Assembly: GCA_040635515.1 (NCBI GenBank)
Contig: JBEYHY010000001.1
Coordinates: forward strand, 806,001-870,000
Direction of reading: 5' to 3'
Length of the DNA stretch: 64,000 nt
DNA from: Prauserella_A sp040635515
Lineage (GTDB): Bacteria; Actinomycetota; Actinomycetes; Mycobacteriales; Pseudonocardiaceae
Shown piece by piece: positions 1 to 8,653 of this stretch. Below the pieces are notes generated by a model that did no database searches, was not told the origin of the DNA, and was given only the letters and a program-made list of their open reading frames with translations. The translations under genes were made by a program, and so were the position numbers. Positions within the stretch are counted from its first letter, which is position 1. Each line of letters opens with the position of its first letter.

Positions 1-748
1 CGCCGTAGCATTCGTGCGGGTAGCAGCCGAACGGTTCGTGAACCACGGCGTCGACCGCGAAATGCGGGATGAGTGTCTCCCTCGGGGACCGTCGCAGCTC
101 CTCGGGTTCCACGATCCGCTCCGCGCTGAGCACGACCCTGCGGGCGGCGTGAACCATGTCGACGTCGAGGAAGGGATAGCCGTCGATCTGCGCGTTGCCG
201 TACCGGTCGGCTCTGTGGACGTGCACCAGCGTGACGTCGGGATGCAGCGCGGGAACCGCCAGCAGCGTGGTCCCGGTGTAGGGGCATTCGACGGTGCGCG
301 CGCCGGTGTCGGCGGCGAGGTCGGAGCCGAGCATCGTGTGGGTGGGCAGGAAAGGCACGCCCATCGCACCGGCGCGGTAGCGCATCGCCATCGCGAGGTG
401 GCTCCACTCCTGATACTCGGCGAGCCCCTGTTCGACGTGGTGGCGCACGACCCTTGCCAGTCCCCAGCCGTGGCCGATCCCGACCCAGCTCGTCATGAGC
501 GTGCTCGCCGTTCCCGTCACCAGCAGCAGCTCCGCCTCGAAACAGGACAGCGGGCGGGACACCGTGAGCCCCGTCGCCTTGCCGCGCAGCAGCGCGAACA
601 CGAGCGCCATCGGAGTGCGGGAGTAGTTGGTGCCCCCGATCGCCACGTGATCGCCGTCGGAGACCAGTTCGACCGCGGTCGCGGCGCTGACCACCTTGTC
701 CCGCAACGGTCTCCGGTGGGCTTCGAGATCCGCGCGTGCCGCGTTCAC
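1..748 (-). CDS. CoA-transferase family protein, alpha subunit (3' part missing at window edge)
   Basis: The gene runs off the left edge; 249 codons are visible. I read it from the reverse strand. It starts at a GTG whose last bases overlap the TGA stop of the upstream LLM oxidoreductase gene (GTGA), so the two are translationally coupled. Recognisable stretches are GDHVAIGGTNYSRTPMALVF near residue 30, MAMRYRAGAMGVPFLPTHTM, LGSDLAADTG, and VTLVHVHRADRYGNAQIDG. These match the alpha subunits of class I CoA-transferases of the glutaconate CoA-transferase / IpdA type. Such enzymes work as alpha/beta pairs, and the beta subunit would be expected just beyond the edge. In actinobacteria, IpdAB opens the last steroid ring, but the substrate here cannot be told from sequence. 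Family call firm, substrate unknown. Confidence 0.82.
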   Translation of the reverse strand, partial: MNAARADLEAHRRPLRDKVVSAATAVELVSDGDHVAIGGTNYSRTPMALVFALLRGKATGLTVSRPLSCFEAELLLVTGTASTLMTSWVGIGHGWGLARVVRHHVEQGLAEYQEWSHLAMAMRYRAGAMGVPFLPTHTMLGSDLAADTGARTVECPYTGTTLLAVPALHPDVTLVHVHRADRYGNAQIDGYPFLDVDMVHAARRVVLSAERIVEPEELRRSPRETLIPHFAVDAVVHEPFGCYPHECYG

Positions 749-1719
749 CTTGCCGCTCCCTCGGTCACCGACGAGCCGATGCCGCCGGGCAGCAGCGGAA
801 GGACCTCGGCCGCGACGCGCTCGACCTGCTCGGGCAGGTAGCGGTGCGGCACGAGCGCGATGTGCTGGACCCCGGCCTCGATGTGCTCGGCGAGTTGCTC
901 GGCGCACTGCGCGGGCGTTCCCCTGATGGCGCTCTCCGGGGTGGCGTCACTCCATTCCGGATTGTCGAAGTACTCGGCGAGGAAGGGGCCGACCTTGCGA
1001 TCGGCCTCCTCGAAGGAGGAATCGACGCAGATCGGCAACTGGGCGACGTTGGTCAGCTCCGCGGGATCCCGGCCCGCGTCGGCGGCGTGCTCGGCGATCC
1101 GCTTCCACGAGCGGGCGAACGCGTCGGCCCGGTAGAAGTAGGTGAGCCAGCCGTCCCCCATCGTCGCCACCCTGCGCAGCACTCTGTCGACGTAGCCGCC
1201 GATGAGCACCTTCGGGCGGGCGTAGGGCCGGGGCAGCATGCGCACCCTGCGGAAGCTCAGCTCGTCCCATTCCCCGGTGACCTCGTCGTCGTTCCACAGT
1301 CGGTAGCACAGGTCGAGATTGCGCTCGAAACGTTTTCCCCTCGACCGGAACGGGGAACCGGTCGCGGCGAATTCCCTTTCGTACCAGCCCGCCGCGACGC
1401 CGAGGGTGAGCCTGCCGCCCGAGGCGGCCTGGAGAGTAGCCGCGGTTTTGGCCAGCAGGGCCGGATCCCTGATGGGAAGGACGAGCACCCCGGTTCCCAG
1501 TTCGATGTCCGAGGTGTGCGCGGCGAGCGTCGTGAGCACCGACAGTGCCTCGAAACAAGGGAAAGGTTGTTTCGAGCCGAGGAAGAGGTGGTCCCAGGCC
1601 CACAGCGACCGGAAGCCGAGCCGTTCGGCCGTGCGCGCGTAGTCGATGAGTCCGGCGAAGTCGGGATTGCCCTCGGCCGAGGTGAAGTTCTCGATCGCGA
1701 GGCCGTACGTGACTGTCAT
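745..1719 (-). CDS. LLM class F420-dependent oxidoreductase
   Basis: 324 residues, a bacterial luciferase-like TIM-barrel enzyme. Family signatures are LIDYARTAERLGFRSLWAWD near residue 25, IELGTGVLVLPIRDP, LAKTAATLQAASGGRLTLGV, and GWYEREFAATG. These fit the actinobacterial F420-dependent branch (TIGR03619-like), which oxidises or reduces small organic or CoA-linked substrates using coenzyme F420. The ATG is preceded by GAGAGG. The stop overlaps the GTG of the downstream CoA-transferase alpha subunit, so this is the first gene of a catabolic operon that continues out of the window. The pairing suggests acyl-CoA or ring degradation, but the substrate is not identifiable. Confidence 0.85.
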   Translation of the reverse strand: MTVTYGLAIENFTSAEGNPDFAGLIDYARTAERLGFRSLWAWDHLFLGSKQPFPCFEALSVLTTLAAHTSDIELGTGVLVLPIRDPALLAKTAATLQAASGGRLTLGVAAGWYEREFAATGSPFRSRGKRFERNLDLCYRLWNDDEVTGEWDELSFRRVRMLPRPYARPKVLIGGYVDRVLRRVATMGDGWLTYFYRADAFARSWKRIAEHAADAGRDPAELTNVAQLPICVDSSFEEADRKVGPFLAEYFDNPEWSDATPESAIRGTPAQCAEQLAEHIEAGVQHIALVPHRYLPEQVERVAAEVLPLLPGGIGSSVTEGAAR

Positions 1720-1827
1720 GCGAATGCTGCCTCTCGTCGTGCGGGAGATCAGTAGTGCGGTTGAGCAGCCGTGCCGAAATCCGCCCGCGAACCGGTTCGC
1801 GGGCGCTCGTCGGTGTGTTGGGTGTGG

Positions 1828-2625
1828 TTATCCCCGCAGTTCGGAAACGGGGACGATTGAGATTCCGGCCGCGAGGAGCGCGTCCCTTGTCTTGTGCGCG
1901 ATCGCCACCGCTCCGGGGGTGTCGGAATGCACGAGCAGCGCTTGTGCGGTCACGGGGATCGTCGAACCGTCGACGGCGGGCAGCGTTCCCTCGGTGACCA
2001 TGCGCACGGCCCTTTGCGCCGCCTCGTCGCCGTCGTCGAGCAGCGCACCCGGCTCGCCACGGGAGAGCAGCAGGCCGTCGCTGGTGTAGGCGCGGTCGAC
2101 GAAAGCCTCCGCGATGGCACGGATTCCCGCTTCCTCGGCCAGTTTCCATGTCTGCGTGCCCACCTGGGCGAGTACCGGCAGGCTGGGGTCCCACAGCCGG
2201 GTCGCCTCGACGATGGCGGCGGCGTGCTCGGCGTTGGTCGCGGCCACGTTGTAGAGCGCGCCGTGCGCCCTGACGTAGGAGACCGTCGTCCCCGCCGCCT
2301 TGGCGAAGGCCTCCAGCGCGCCGATCTGGTAGAGCAGGTCGTTGGTGAGGGTGTCGCCGGGCACCGCGAGGTAGCGGCGGCCGAACCCGGCGAGGTCGCG
2401 GTAGCTGACCTGCGCGCCGATGGAGACGCCGTTGCGGGCGGCGTGTTCACACGTGCGCCGCATGATGTCCGGGTCGCCCGCGTGGAAGCCGCACGCGACG
2501 TTGGCGCCCGACACCGTGTCGAGCAGCGTGGCGTCGTCGGCGATCACCCACTGGCCGAATCCCTCACCGACGTCGGTCGTGAGCGCGACGGTGTGCGGGG
2601 TCCGTTCCGGCGTGGTCGTCGTCAT
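1828..2625 (-). CDS. pxpA: 5-oxoprolinase subunit PxpA (LamB/YcsF family)
   Basis: 265 residues. The protein shows the LamB/YcsF hallmarks: TTDVGEGFGQW at the N-terminus, ANVACGFHAGDPDIMRRT, VSIGAQVSYRDLAGFGRRY, YVRAHGALYN, and the C-terminal LLVHSDTPGAVAIA. PxpA is the subunit of the bacterial PxpABC 5-oxoprolinase that, with ATP, helps reopen toxic 5-oxoproline to glutamate. PxpB and PxpC are not next to it here. The ATG has a good ribosome site (GAAAGGAAACC before ATG). A PucR-type regulator lies 109 bp upstream on the same strand, a common neighbour for nitrogen-recycling genes. About 100 bp separates it from the LLM oxidoreductase downstream. Confidence 0.9.
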   Translation of the reverse strand: MTTTTPERTPHTVALTTDVGEGFGQWVIADDATLLDTVSGANVACGFHAGDPDIMRRTCEHAARNGVSIGAQVSYRDLAGFGRRYLAVPGDTLTNDLLYQIGALEAFAKAAGTTVSYVRAHGALYNVAATNAEHAAAIVEATRLWDPSLPVLAQVGTQTWKLAEEAGIRAIAEAFVDRAYTSDGLLLSRGEPGALLDDGDEAAQRAVRMVTEGTLPAVDGSTIPVTAQALLVHSDTPGAVAIAHKTRDALLAAGISIVPVSELRG

Positions 2626-2734
2626 GGTTTCCTTTCGTCAGCGGGATTTTCGCCTTGTTCCAACCTAGCCTCCGCCGTCGCGGGTGCCTTCGTCGACAAC
2701 CGCCAATCCTGGTTGTGGACACCTGCCAACGAGA

Positions 2735-4300
2735 TCACCCCCTCCTCGACATGACGGAGTGGATCTGCAGCGCGACAGCGAGGTCAAGCGCGAGATCGGG
2801 ATCGCTGCCGAACGGGCCGAGCAGCTTTTCCAGCTTGCCGATCCGGTAGCGCAGCGTGTTGTAGTGCAGATGCAGCGCCCTGGCCGATTCCGCGACATTA
2901 CCGTGACTGCGCAGGAAGACTCGCAGGGTGTGCACCATGTCCGCGCGCTCGGCTTCGGGAAGGGAGAGCACGGGCGAGAGCAGATCGGTCACGAACGTGT
3001 CGAGTTCGGGGCGGGGGAGCTGCCCGAACAGGCGGAATACTCCGAGGTTGTCGATCGCGGCGATTCCGCCGCCGTCCCCGAGCGAAGCGGCCCTGTCGAG
3101 CGCGACCCGTGCCTGCCGGTAGAGCTGGGGCAGCGCGGCAGGGCCTTCGCCTTTTCTGCTCACGCCGACGGCGAAGCTCGCGTGCGTCGCGTGCGTGATC
3201 GCCGTCCGTAGCTCGTCGGCCGCTTCAAGCACCCGGTCCTCGGCCTCGCCGAGTACCGCGACGAGTTCGCCGTCGAACGCGCCGCACGCCGCGGTGCCGT
3301 CGACCCTTCCGGCCGAGGCCGTCCACGCTCGTTCGGCTCGTCGGACCAGGTGCTGCCCTCCGGACGGCGGCCTTGCCAGCACGACCGCGACGGGGCGGGC
3401 CACGTCCCAGGAGAAGCGCCGCGCCCAGCCCGCGGCTTCCTCGACCTCGTTCGCGCCGCCGCGCAGCAGTGCGTGCAGCACCGTGGTCGCGAATCGCCGT
3501 TGTACCGCGACGATGTCGCGTTCCCTCGTCAACTGCAACGCGGCGACCTGCGCGGCGTGGGCGAGGAGAAAGGGAAGGTGCGGTGCGCCGGTGTCGCCCG
3601 CGAACAGCAGGCGTCCCAGCACCCCGCCGCCGTCCTCGACGGGGTGGCTGAGCCAGCCATCGCCCGCACGCGCCGAGGGGGAACCACGCAGCCTCGCGGT
3701 GTCGTCGAGCAGGGAGAGCGCGGCCAGTTCGGTCGCGGCGCCGGGTGATCCGGCAAGCAGCAGGCCCGTCTCGTCGCACAGCGCCACCGCCCCGCCGAGT
3801 ACGTCGGCGAGTTCGGTGACCACGTCGGCGAGGCCCTGTCCCCGAAGGACGACGTCGAGCATGCGCGTGTGCCGCACGTGCAGGCCTTCCGTGCCCTCAG
3901 CGTGTCCGCTGACCAGGGCGATGCCCTTGCTCAGCACGTCGCCGAACGCGGTCGTCTCGGGAACGACGAGCAGCGGCATGCCGAGCTCGTCCGCGGTCTC
4001 CGCCGCCTGAGTGGGCAGCGAAGGCAGCCACTGGTCGAACTTGACCCCGACGGCGGCGATCCCGGCGCCGTCCAGCTCGCGGAGCAGCGCCGCGATCCCG
4101 TCACCGTCGCGGGGCATCGGATAGCCGGTCACGAGCAGGAAGTCGGCCGGCTTCACGAGCTTCACCACGTGCGGCACGCTCATGACGTTGAACCTGGACA
4201 CCATCCGCTCAAGCCCCCGGTCTCCAGCCACGACCGTTGCGTCGCGGATCACCTCGTTGTCGAGCAGCGTTCGGACGGAAACGGCACTGGTCGAGGTCAT
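2735..4300 (-). CDS. PucR family transcriptional regulator
   Basis: 521 residues. The N-terminal half is a PucR ligand-binding domain (VRTLLDNEVIRDATVVAGDR, then MSVPHVVKLVKPADFLLVTG). A GAF/GGDEF-like middle region follows. The C-terminus is a helix-turn-helix of the PucR/CdaR type, with the family pattern ESARALHLHYNTLRYRIGKL near residue 480. These regulators usually activate purine, amino-acid or nitrogen catabolic genes. It lies just upstream of pxpA on the same strand, so pxpA is its most likely target (inference). The ATG start keeps the whole N-terminal domain. Confidence 0.88.
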   Translation of the reverse strand: MTSTSAVSVRTLLDNEVIRDATVVAGDRGLERMVSRFNVMSVPHVVKLVKPADFLLVTGYPMPRDGDGIAALLRELDGAGIAAVGVKFDQWLPSLPTQAAETADELGMPLLVVPETTAFGDVLSKGIALVSGHAEGTEGLHVRHTRMLDVVLRGQGLADVVTELADVLGGAVALCDETGLLLAGSPGAATELAALSLLDDTARLRGSPSARAGDGWLSHPVEDGGGVLGRLLFAGDTGAPHLPFLLAHAAQVAALQLTRERDIVAVQRRFATTVLHALLRGGANEVEEAAGWARRFSWDVARPVAVVLARPPSGGQHLVRRAERAWTASAGRVDGTAACGAFDGELVAVLGEAEDRVLEAADELRTAITHATHASFAVGVSRKGEGPAALPQLYRQARVALDRAASLGDGGGIAAIDNLGVFRLFGQLPRPELDTFVTDLLSPVLSLPEAERADMVHTLRVFLRSHGNVAESARALHLHYNTLRYRIGKLEKLLGPFGSDPDLALDLAVALQIHSVMSRRG

Positions 4301-4373
4301 CCAGTGAGCCTAGGCCGGTGGGTAAACCCCTTGGCTGGACGCGAAACCCAGGGGCGCGGCACGCGCGGCCACG

Positions 4374-5303
4374 TCAGCTCACCTGTGCGGCGGCCTCGCG
4401 CAGCGCCTCGCGCACCACGGCGATCGCGGGATGCGTCTGGCTTCCCTCGCGGACGACGGTGGAGATGAGCCGTTCGTGCCCCGGCAGCACGATGGGCCAC
4501 ACCGCGCCGATCCGGTTCGCGCCGCCGTGGTCCGTGCAGATCAGCGACGGCAGCAGCGCGGTGGCCGCGCCGGCTCGGGCGAGCGCGAGGTGCACCGACA
4601 TGTCGCTGGCCTCGTAGCGCACGTCCGGTTCGAACCCGGCGGCGGCGCACAGCGCTTCCGCCCACCTTCTCGCCGCCGTGCCCTCCGGTTCGAGTACCCA
4701 GGCGTCGTCGCGGGCCGCAGCCAGGGCCGCGAGCGCGGCCGAAGATCCGGGCGAACCGGCCTCCGGTGCTTCGCGGCCGCCGCGGGCCAGCAGCATCGGG
4801 TCGGCGCACAACGGCTCGGCGTGCGATCCGGCCCCTGCCGGGGGCGGCCGGTCCTGGTAGTCCTCGGTGACCACGAGATCGACGTCGTGGGCCAGCAGCG
4901 AGGGCAGCGCAACCTCCGGTTCGGCCTGCCGCAGTTCGACCCGCACCAGTTCGTGTGCCTCCAGCGCGCGCAGGGCACGGGGCAGCAAGGTGACCGCTGC
5001 GGTCTGGAAGCAGGCGATCGTGACCGTGCCCCTCGGCCGGTCGGCGAAACCGGCCAGGTCGGCCTCCGCTTCCTCCAGCTGGGCGAGCACGGTCCTCGTG
5101 TGCCCGACGAGTACACGAGCGGCCTCGGTGAGCCGCACATTGCGGCCCACCCGTTCGAGCAAGGCGACGCCCGCCTCCGCTTCCAGCAGTGAGAGTTGCT
5201 GGGACACCCCGGACGGGGCGAGATGCAGCGCGACGGCGACCGCGTTGATCGTGCCTCTGCGGTCGAGTTCGTCCAGCAGCCGCAGGCGGCGCACATCCAG
5301 CAT
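4374..5303 (-). CDS. LysR family transcriptional regulator
   Basis: 309 residues from the ATG at 5303; an in-frame TTG two codons upstream is less likely. The N-terminal winged helix is typical (LRLLDELDRRGTINAVAVAL, LAPSGVSQQLSLLEAEAGVA), followed by a periplasmic-binding-like effector domain (GTVTIACFQTAAVTLLPRAL). It follows the diaminopropionate ammonia-lyase gene by under 10 bp on the same strand, so the two are probably co-transcribed and the regulator likely controls that operon. LysR proteins are more often divergent from their targets, so the co-directional order is slightly unusual. Confidence 0.88.
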   Translation of the reverse strand: MLDVRRLRLLDELDRRGTINAVAVALHLAPSGVSQQLSLLEAEAGVALLERVGRNVRLTEAARVLVGHTRTVLAQLEEAEADLAGFADRPRGTVTIACFQTAAVTLLPRALRALEAHELVRVELRQAEPEVALPSLLAHDVDLVVTEDYQDRPPPAGAGSHAEPLCADPMLLARGGREAPEAGSPGSSAALAALAAARDDAWVLEPEGTAARRWAEALCAAAGFEPDVRYEASDMSVHLALARAGAATALLPSLICTDHGGANRIGAVWPIVLPGHERLISTVVREGSQTHPAIAVVREALREAAAQVS

Positions 5304-5312
5304 GCGCAAACA

Positions 5313-6458
5313 TTAGGTCATTCCGGGGGAGCCGTCCGTGCTCACCAGCACGATCGTCGAGCCGTCGCCGAGGCCGTTCCACTCACCGGCTGGACGGCGG
5401 CTCAGCACGTGGCGGGTCCCGGCGAGGGTGGCCGCGCCGCAGGGGCCCGCCGGCACACCGAGCGCCCCGAGGTCGTCCTCGGCCTCGCTCGCCATGTCGT
5501 CGGTGACGGTCACGACGGCGTCGAGCCCCGAGCCGAGCAGCGGCCAGGCGAGACTCGACGGGGTGCCGCAGTTGAGTCCCGCCATCGTGGTCGTGCCGGT
5601 GGGAACGGTGACGGGCTCTCCGGCGAGGAGGCTCTCCAGAACGCAGGCCGCGCTGTCCGGTTCCACCGCGAGCAGCGCGGGGGAGTGGGCGCCGCCCCGG
5701 TAGTGGGCGAGCGCCGCCTGAGCCAGCGAGCCGACGCCGACGGGAACCGTGACCAGGTCCGCCTCGGCGCCGGCCGCAGCGAGCTGGGTGTCGATCTCGG
5801 CGAAGAGGGTCGAATAGCCCTCGACGATCCAGCCGGGGACCTCTTCGTAGCCCGGCCACGCGGTGTCCTGGATGAGGACGCTGCCGCCGGAAGCCTCGAT
5901 GGCCTCAACCGCGTCCGCCGCGGCCTTGACCGCCTCGTCGTAGTCGCCGTTCACCTTCGTGACCTCGGCGCCTTCGGCGGAGATCGCGGCGATGGCCTCC
6001 GGCGACAGCACCTCGGGGACGAACACGCTCGCCCGCTTGCCGAGCTGTTTCGCCCTGCGCGCCACGGCCCTGCCGTGGTTGCCGTCGGTGGCGGTGACGA
6101 AGCACGACACGTCGTCGCCGCGTTGCCGCAGGACCTTCTCGATCGCCCAGTACGCGCCGAGCGCTTTGAAAGCGGGAAGCCCGAGCCGCATCGACTCGTC
6201 CTTGACGAAGACCCTGCCCGCGCCGAGTTCCGCGGCGAGTCCGGGCAGCTCGGTGAGCGGGGTCGGCGCATAGCCGGGCAGCGCCGTGTGGAACGCGCGC
6301 GCCTCGGCCTCGGAAGAGGAGGCGGCGCACCGCCAGGCTCGCGCCTTCCACGGGGCGAACCACACGCGAGGGGCGGGAGCGGAGGGTGAGGGAGGTACCG
6401 GGGACACCCCTTCACTGTCTGCGGGGAACCGGCCGGGGTCCAGTGAGGGTTTCTGCAT
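5313..6458 (-). CDS. dpaL: Diaminopropionate ammonia-lyase
   Basis: 381 residues, a PLP-dependent fold-type II enzyme. LPAFKALGAYWA near residue 95 holds the lysine expected to bind PLP. FVTATDGNHGRAVARRAKQL is the serine/threonine dehydratase-type phosphate-binding segment, and VPVGVGSLAQAALAHYR plus TTTMAGLNCGTPSSLAWPLL match diaminopropionate ammonia-lyases. The reaction cleaves 2,3-diaminopropionate to pyruvate and two ammonia. The first ~30 residues are proline-rich and poorly conserved, so the true start could be somewhat internal. It is followed within 10 bp by a LysR gene. Confidence 0.86.
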   Translation of the reverse strand: MQKPSLDPGRFPADSEGVSPVPPSPSAPAPRVWFAPWKARAWRCAASSSEAEARAFHTALPGYAPTPLTELPGLAAELGAGRVFVKDESMRLGLPAFKALGAYWAIEKVLRQRGDDVSCFVTATDGNHGRAVARRAKQLGKRASVFVPEVLSPEAIAAISAEGAEVTKVNGDYDEAVKAAADAVEAIEASGGSVLIQDTAWPGYEEVPGWIVEGYSTLFAEIDTQLAAAGAEADLVTVPVGVGSLAQAALAHYRGGAHSPALLAVEPDSAACVLESLLAGEPVTVPTGTTTMAGLNCGTPSSLAWPLLGSGLDAVVTVTDDMASEAEDDLGALGVPAGPCGAATLAGTRHVLSRRPAGEWNGLGDGSTIVLVSTDGSPGMT

Positions 6459-6512
6459 GACATCCGGCAGCGAAACCGATGAATCGCCTCGGTGGCACTA
6501 CCATGTGCCCGC

Positions 6513-6806
6513 GTGGATTACGCAATCGTCGCGCTGGCCGCGGGGCTGCTCCTGATCGTGATCGCAAGCGCGACCGGAACGGAGCGCAGGGCCGGCAGGC
6601 TGGAGCGGAAACTGGATCGGGTCGAGCGCAAGCTCGACACCGTGCTCGCCCAGCTCGGCGTCCGCGTGGAGCAGGACACCGAGTTCCCGCGGGTGCGGGA
6701 ACTCCTGCGGCGGGGAAAGAAGATCGCCGCCATCAAGGCGTACCGGGAGGCGACCGGAGCGGGCCTCGCCGAGGCGAAAACCGCTGTCGAGCGCATGGAA
6801 GACTGA
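6513..6806 (+). CDS. Membrane-anchored protein with ribosomal L7/L12 C-terminal-like domain
   Basis: 97 residues from the GTG at 6513 (an in-frame GTG at 6492 is possible). A single hydrophobic helix (YAIVALAAGLLLIVIASA) is followed by a basic coiled stretch (RLERKLDRVERKLDTVLAQL). The C-terminal 35 residues (GKKIAAIKAYREATGAGLAE then AKTAVE) resemble the L7/L12 C-terminal domain, which on the ribosome recruits translation factors. With a membrane anchor and no N-terminal dimerisation domain this is not the ribosomal stalk protein itself. TACCAT lies 8 bases before the GTG and could be the -10 of a leaderless transcript. Role unknown. Confidence 0.72.
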   Translation: MDYAIVALAAGLLLIVIASATGTERRAGRLERKLDRVERKLDTVLAQLGVRVEQDTEFPRVRELLRRGKKIAAIKAYREATGAGLAEAKTAVERMED

Positions 6807-6817
6807 GCGGCGCTCAG
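6803..6817. terminator. Short palindrome holding both stop codons
   Basis: CTGAGC-GGC-GCTCAG lies exactly between two convergent genes and contains both their stop codons. The stem is only 6 bp with no U tract, so a terminator role is weak. Confidence 0.3.
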
Positions 6818-7647
6818 AGGATCTCCAGCGGAGTCGCCCTGCGCGGCGCCGGGAAGCGCTCGTCGAGCTCGGTGAGGTCCTGTTCGCTCAGTTCGATGTC
6901 GAGCGCGGCGGCGTTCTGCTCGACGTGCGCGATGGTCGCTGCCTTGGGAATCGCGCAGATCCCTTGCCGGGAGAGCACCCACGCGATGGCGATCTGCGCG
7001 GGGCTCGCCTCGTGCCGCCGCGCGACTTCACGAAGAACCGGATCCCGTAGCAGCCGCCCCTGTTCGATCGGTGAATACGCCATCACCGGAACGCCCTGGC
7101 GCCCGCACCACGGCAGCAGGTCGAACTCGGGTCCCCGCCGGGTGAGGTTGTACAGCACCTGGTTGACCGCCGACTCCGGTCCGTGCGGGGTGGACCACAG
7201 CGTGTTCATGTCCGCGGTGTCGAAGTTGCTCACCCCGAAGTGCCGGATCTTGCCGTCCTCGCGTAGCCGGGCGAATGCCGACAGTGTCTCCTCCAGCGGG
7301 ACGTCGCCAGGCCAATGCAGCAGGTACAGATCGATGTGATCGGTGCCGAGCAGGGAAAGACCGCGCTCGCACGCGGCGATCGTGCCCTCGCGGCTCGCGT
7401 TGTGCGGCAATACCTTGCTGACCAGGAACACCTCGTCGCGGCGGCCCGCGATGGCCTCGCCGACCACGGCTTCGGCGCCGCCGTCGCCGTACATCTCGGC
7501 GGTGTCGATGAGGCCGAGCCCCAGGTCGAGCCCGTGCCGCAGCGCGGCGACCTCGGTGGCCCTTTCCCGTTCGCGCTCGCCCATGTGCCAGGTCCCCTGC
7601 CCCAGCACCGGGAGCCGATCGTGCCCGCCCAATTCGAGATAGCGCAT
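6814..7647 (-). CDS. Aldo/keto reductase
   Basis: 277 residues. NADPH-dependent aldo/keto reductase with the catalytic tetrad visible: Asp and Tyr in LIDTAEMYGDGGAEAVVGEA, Lys in EVFLVSKVLPHN, and His in IDLYLLHWPGDVPLEETL. The C-terminal cofactor site reads VLSRQGICAIPKAATIAHVE. It reduces aldehydes or ketones; the substrate is unknown. It is convergent with the L7/L12-like gene, with only 7 bp between the stops, and divergent from the AraC gene 90 bp away. Confidence 0.9.
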   Translation of the reverse strand: MRYLELGGHDRLPVLGQGTWHMGERERERATEVAALRHGLDLGLGLIDTAEMYGDGGAEAVVGEAIAGRRDEVFLVSKVLPHNASREGTIAACERGLSLLGTDHIDLYLLHWPGDVPLEETLSAFARLREDGKIRHFGVSNFDTADMNTLWSTPHGPESAVNQVLYNLTRRGPEFDLLPWCGRQGVPVMAYSPIEQGRLLRDPVLREVARRHEASPAQIAIAWVLSRQGICAIPKAATIAHVEQNAAALDIELSEQDLTELDERFPAPRRATPLEIL

Positions 7648-7702
7648 GTGCCCATTGTCCCCGGTGCCGCCCTCGTGCGCGCGGGGTGCGCCCCGGGTCT
7701 AC

Positions 7703-7737
7703 TGTGGACTCAGGTGGGGTCCGGCTAGGCTCGGACC
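7703..7737 (+). promoter_or_regulatory. Putative promoter of a leaderless AraC-family gene
   Basis: A -35-like TGTGGA (7703-7708) is followed after 17 bp by TAGGCT (7726-7731). The GTG start is 6 bases further on, the geometry of a leaderless actinobacterial transcript. Confidence 0.5.
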
Positions 7738-8565
7738 GTGCGATACGTGCGATTCCCGGCGCCGCGAGGGACGGGCGACTACATCGAACACGGCTGGTTC
7801 GTCGAGGCGAGCGGTACCGGCGAGGTCAAGCGCGAGATCCTGATCCCCAACGGGAGACCCACGGTGGTGCTGAGCCTCGCGGGGCCGGGACGCAGGCACG
7901 ATCCGCTGACCGGAGCGAGTCACCCCAACGACAACGTCGTGTTCGGGGTCACCACCCGGCCGTTCGTGCTTGAGCAGGAAGGCGATTCCCTGCATGTCGG
8001 AGCACAGCTCACCCCGTGGGGGCTGGCCGCGATGGTGCCGGGCACGCGGCTGGTCGACGAGTTCCTGCCGCTGGCCGAATGGTGGGGCGAGCGGCAGGTG
8101 GCCCGCCTGCTGTCGCGCTTGCGGGAGGAGACCGGCGACCGGAGCAGAACCGACCTGCTCTGCGAATACCTGCGGGAGCGGATCACCCCGCTGGCCGCGC
8201 CGGCGGTCGGTGCGCTACGCGCGGCGGTCGGTGCCGTCGACGAGGCGCGGGGGCAGTGCGCGGTGAGCGAACTGGCCGAGCGGGCGGGAATCGGCTACCA
8301 GTCGCTGTACCGGTTGTTCACCCGGCACATCGGCGTCAGTCCCAAGAGGTATTGCGACATCCTGCGCTACTACCACTTCGCAGGCGGGTTGCTGCACGAG
8401 GCGGAAGGCAACTCCGCGGCGCTGCTCGCCACGTTGCACGGCTACTACGACCAGGCGCACGCCGCGCGAACCTTCAAGCGCTACACGGGAATCAGCGCGA
8501 GTGCGTTCGCCCGCGTGCACAACGGGATCGCGCTGCTCATGCATTCCGGTGAGGAAAAGGCCTGA
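7738..8565 (+). CDS. AraC family transcriptional regulator
   Basis: 275 residues from GTG. The N-terminal half is the DUF6597-like sensor seen in many actinobacterial AraC proteins (GDYIEHGWFVEASG, LIPNGRPTVVLSLAGP, GVTTRPFVLEQEGDSLHVGA). The C-terminal half holds two helix-turn-helix motifs: AVSELAERAGIGYQSLYRLF and the second around YYDQAHAARTFKRYTGISAS. No Shine-Dalgarno is seen, which agrees with the leaderless promoter described just upstream. The glyoxalase-like gene follows 88 bp later on the same strand and could be its target. Confidence 0.86.
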   Translation: MRYVRFPAPRGTGDYIEHGWFVEASGTGEVKREILIPNGRPTVVLSLAGPGRRHDPLTGASHPNDNVVFGVTTRPFVLEQEGDSLHVGAQLTPWGLAAMVPGTRLVDEFLPLAEWWGERQVARLLSRLREETGDRSRTDLLCEYLRERITPLAAPAVGALRAAVGAVDEARGQCAVSELAERAGIGYQSLYRLFTRHIGVSPKRYCDILRYYHFAGGLLHEAEGNSAALLATLHGYYDQAHAARTFKRYTGISASAFARVHNGIALLMHSGEEKA

Positions 8566-8653
8566 GCTGACAGATTCGTACAAGCCATGGGCACGGGCGC
8601 CGTGGAAGGCTCCGCTGGTACGAGAGAACGGCCCACGAAAGGCAATCGAACCA

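Noticed and set aside
723..748. GAGATCCGCGCG near 727 as a seventh repeat array
   Set aside because: A single match inside the coding sequence of the CoA-transferase gene, with no cap and no second unit.
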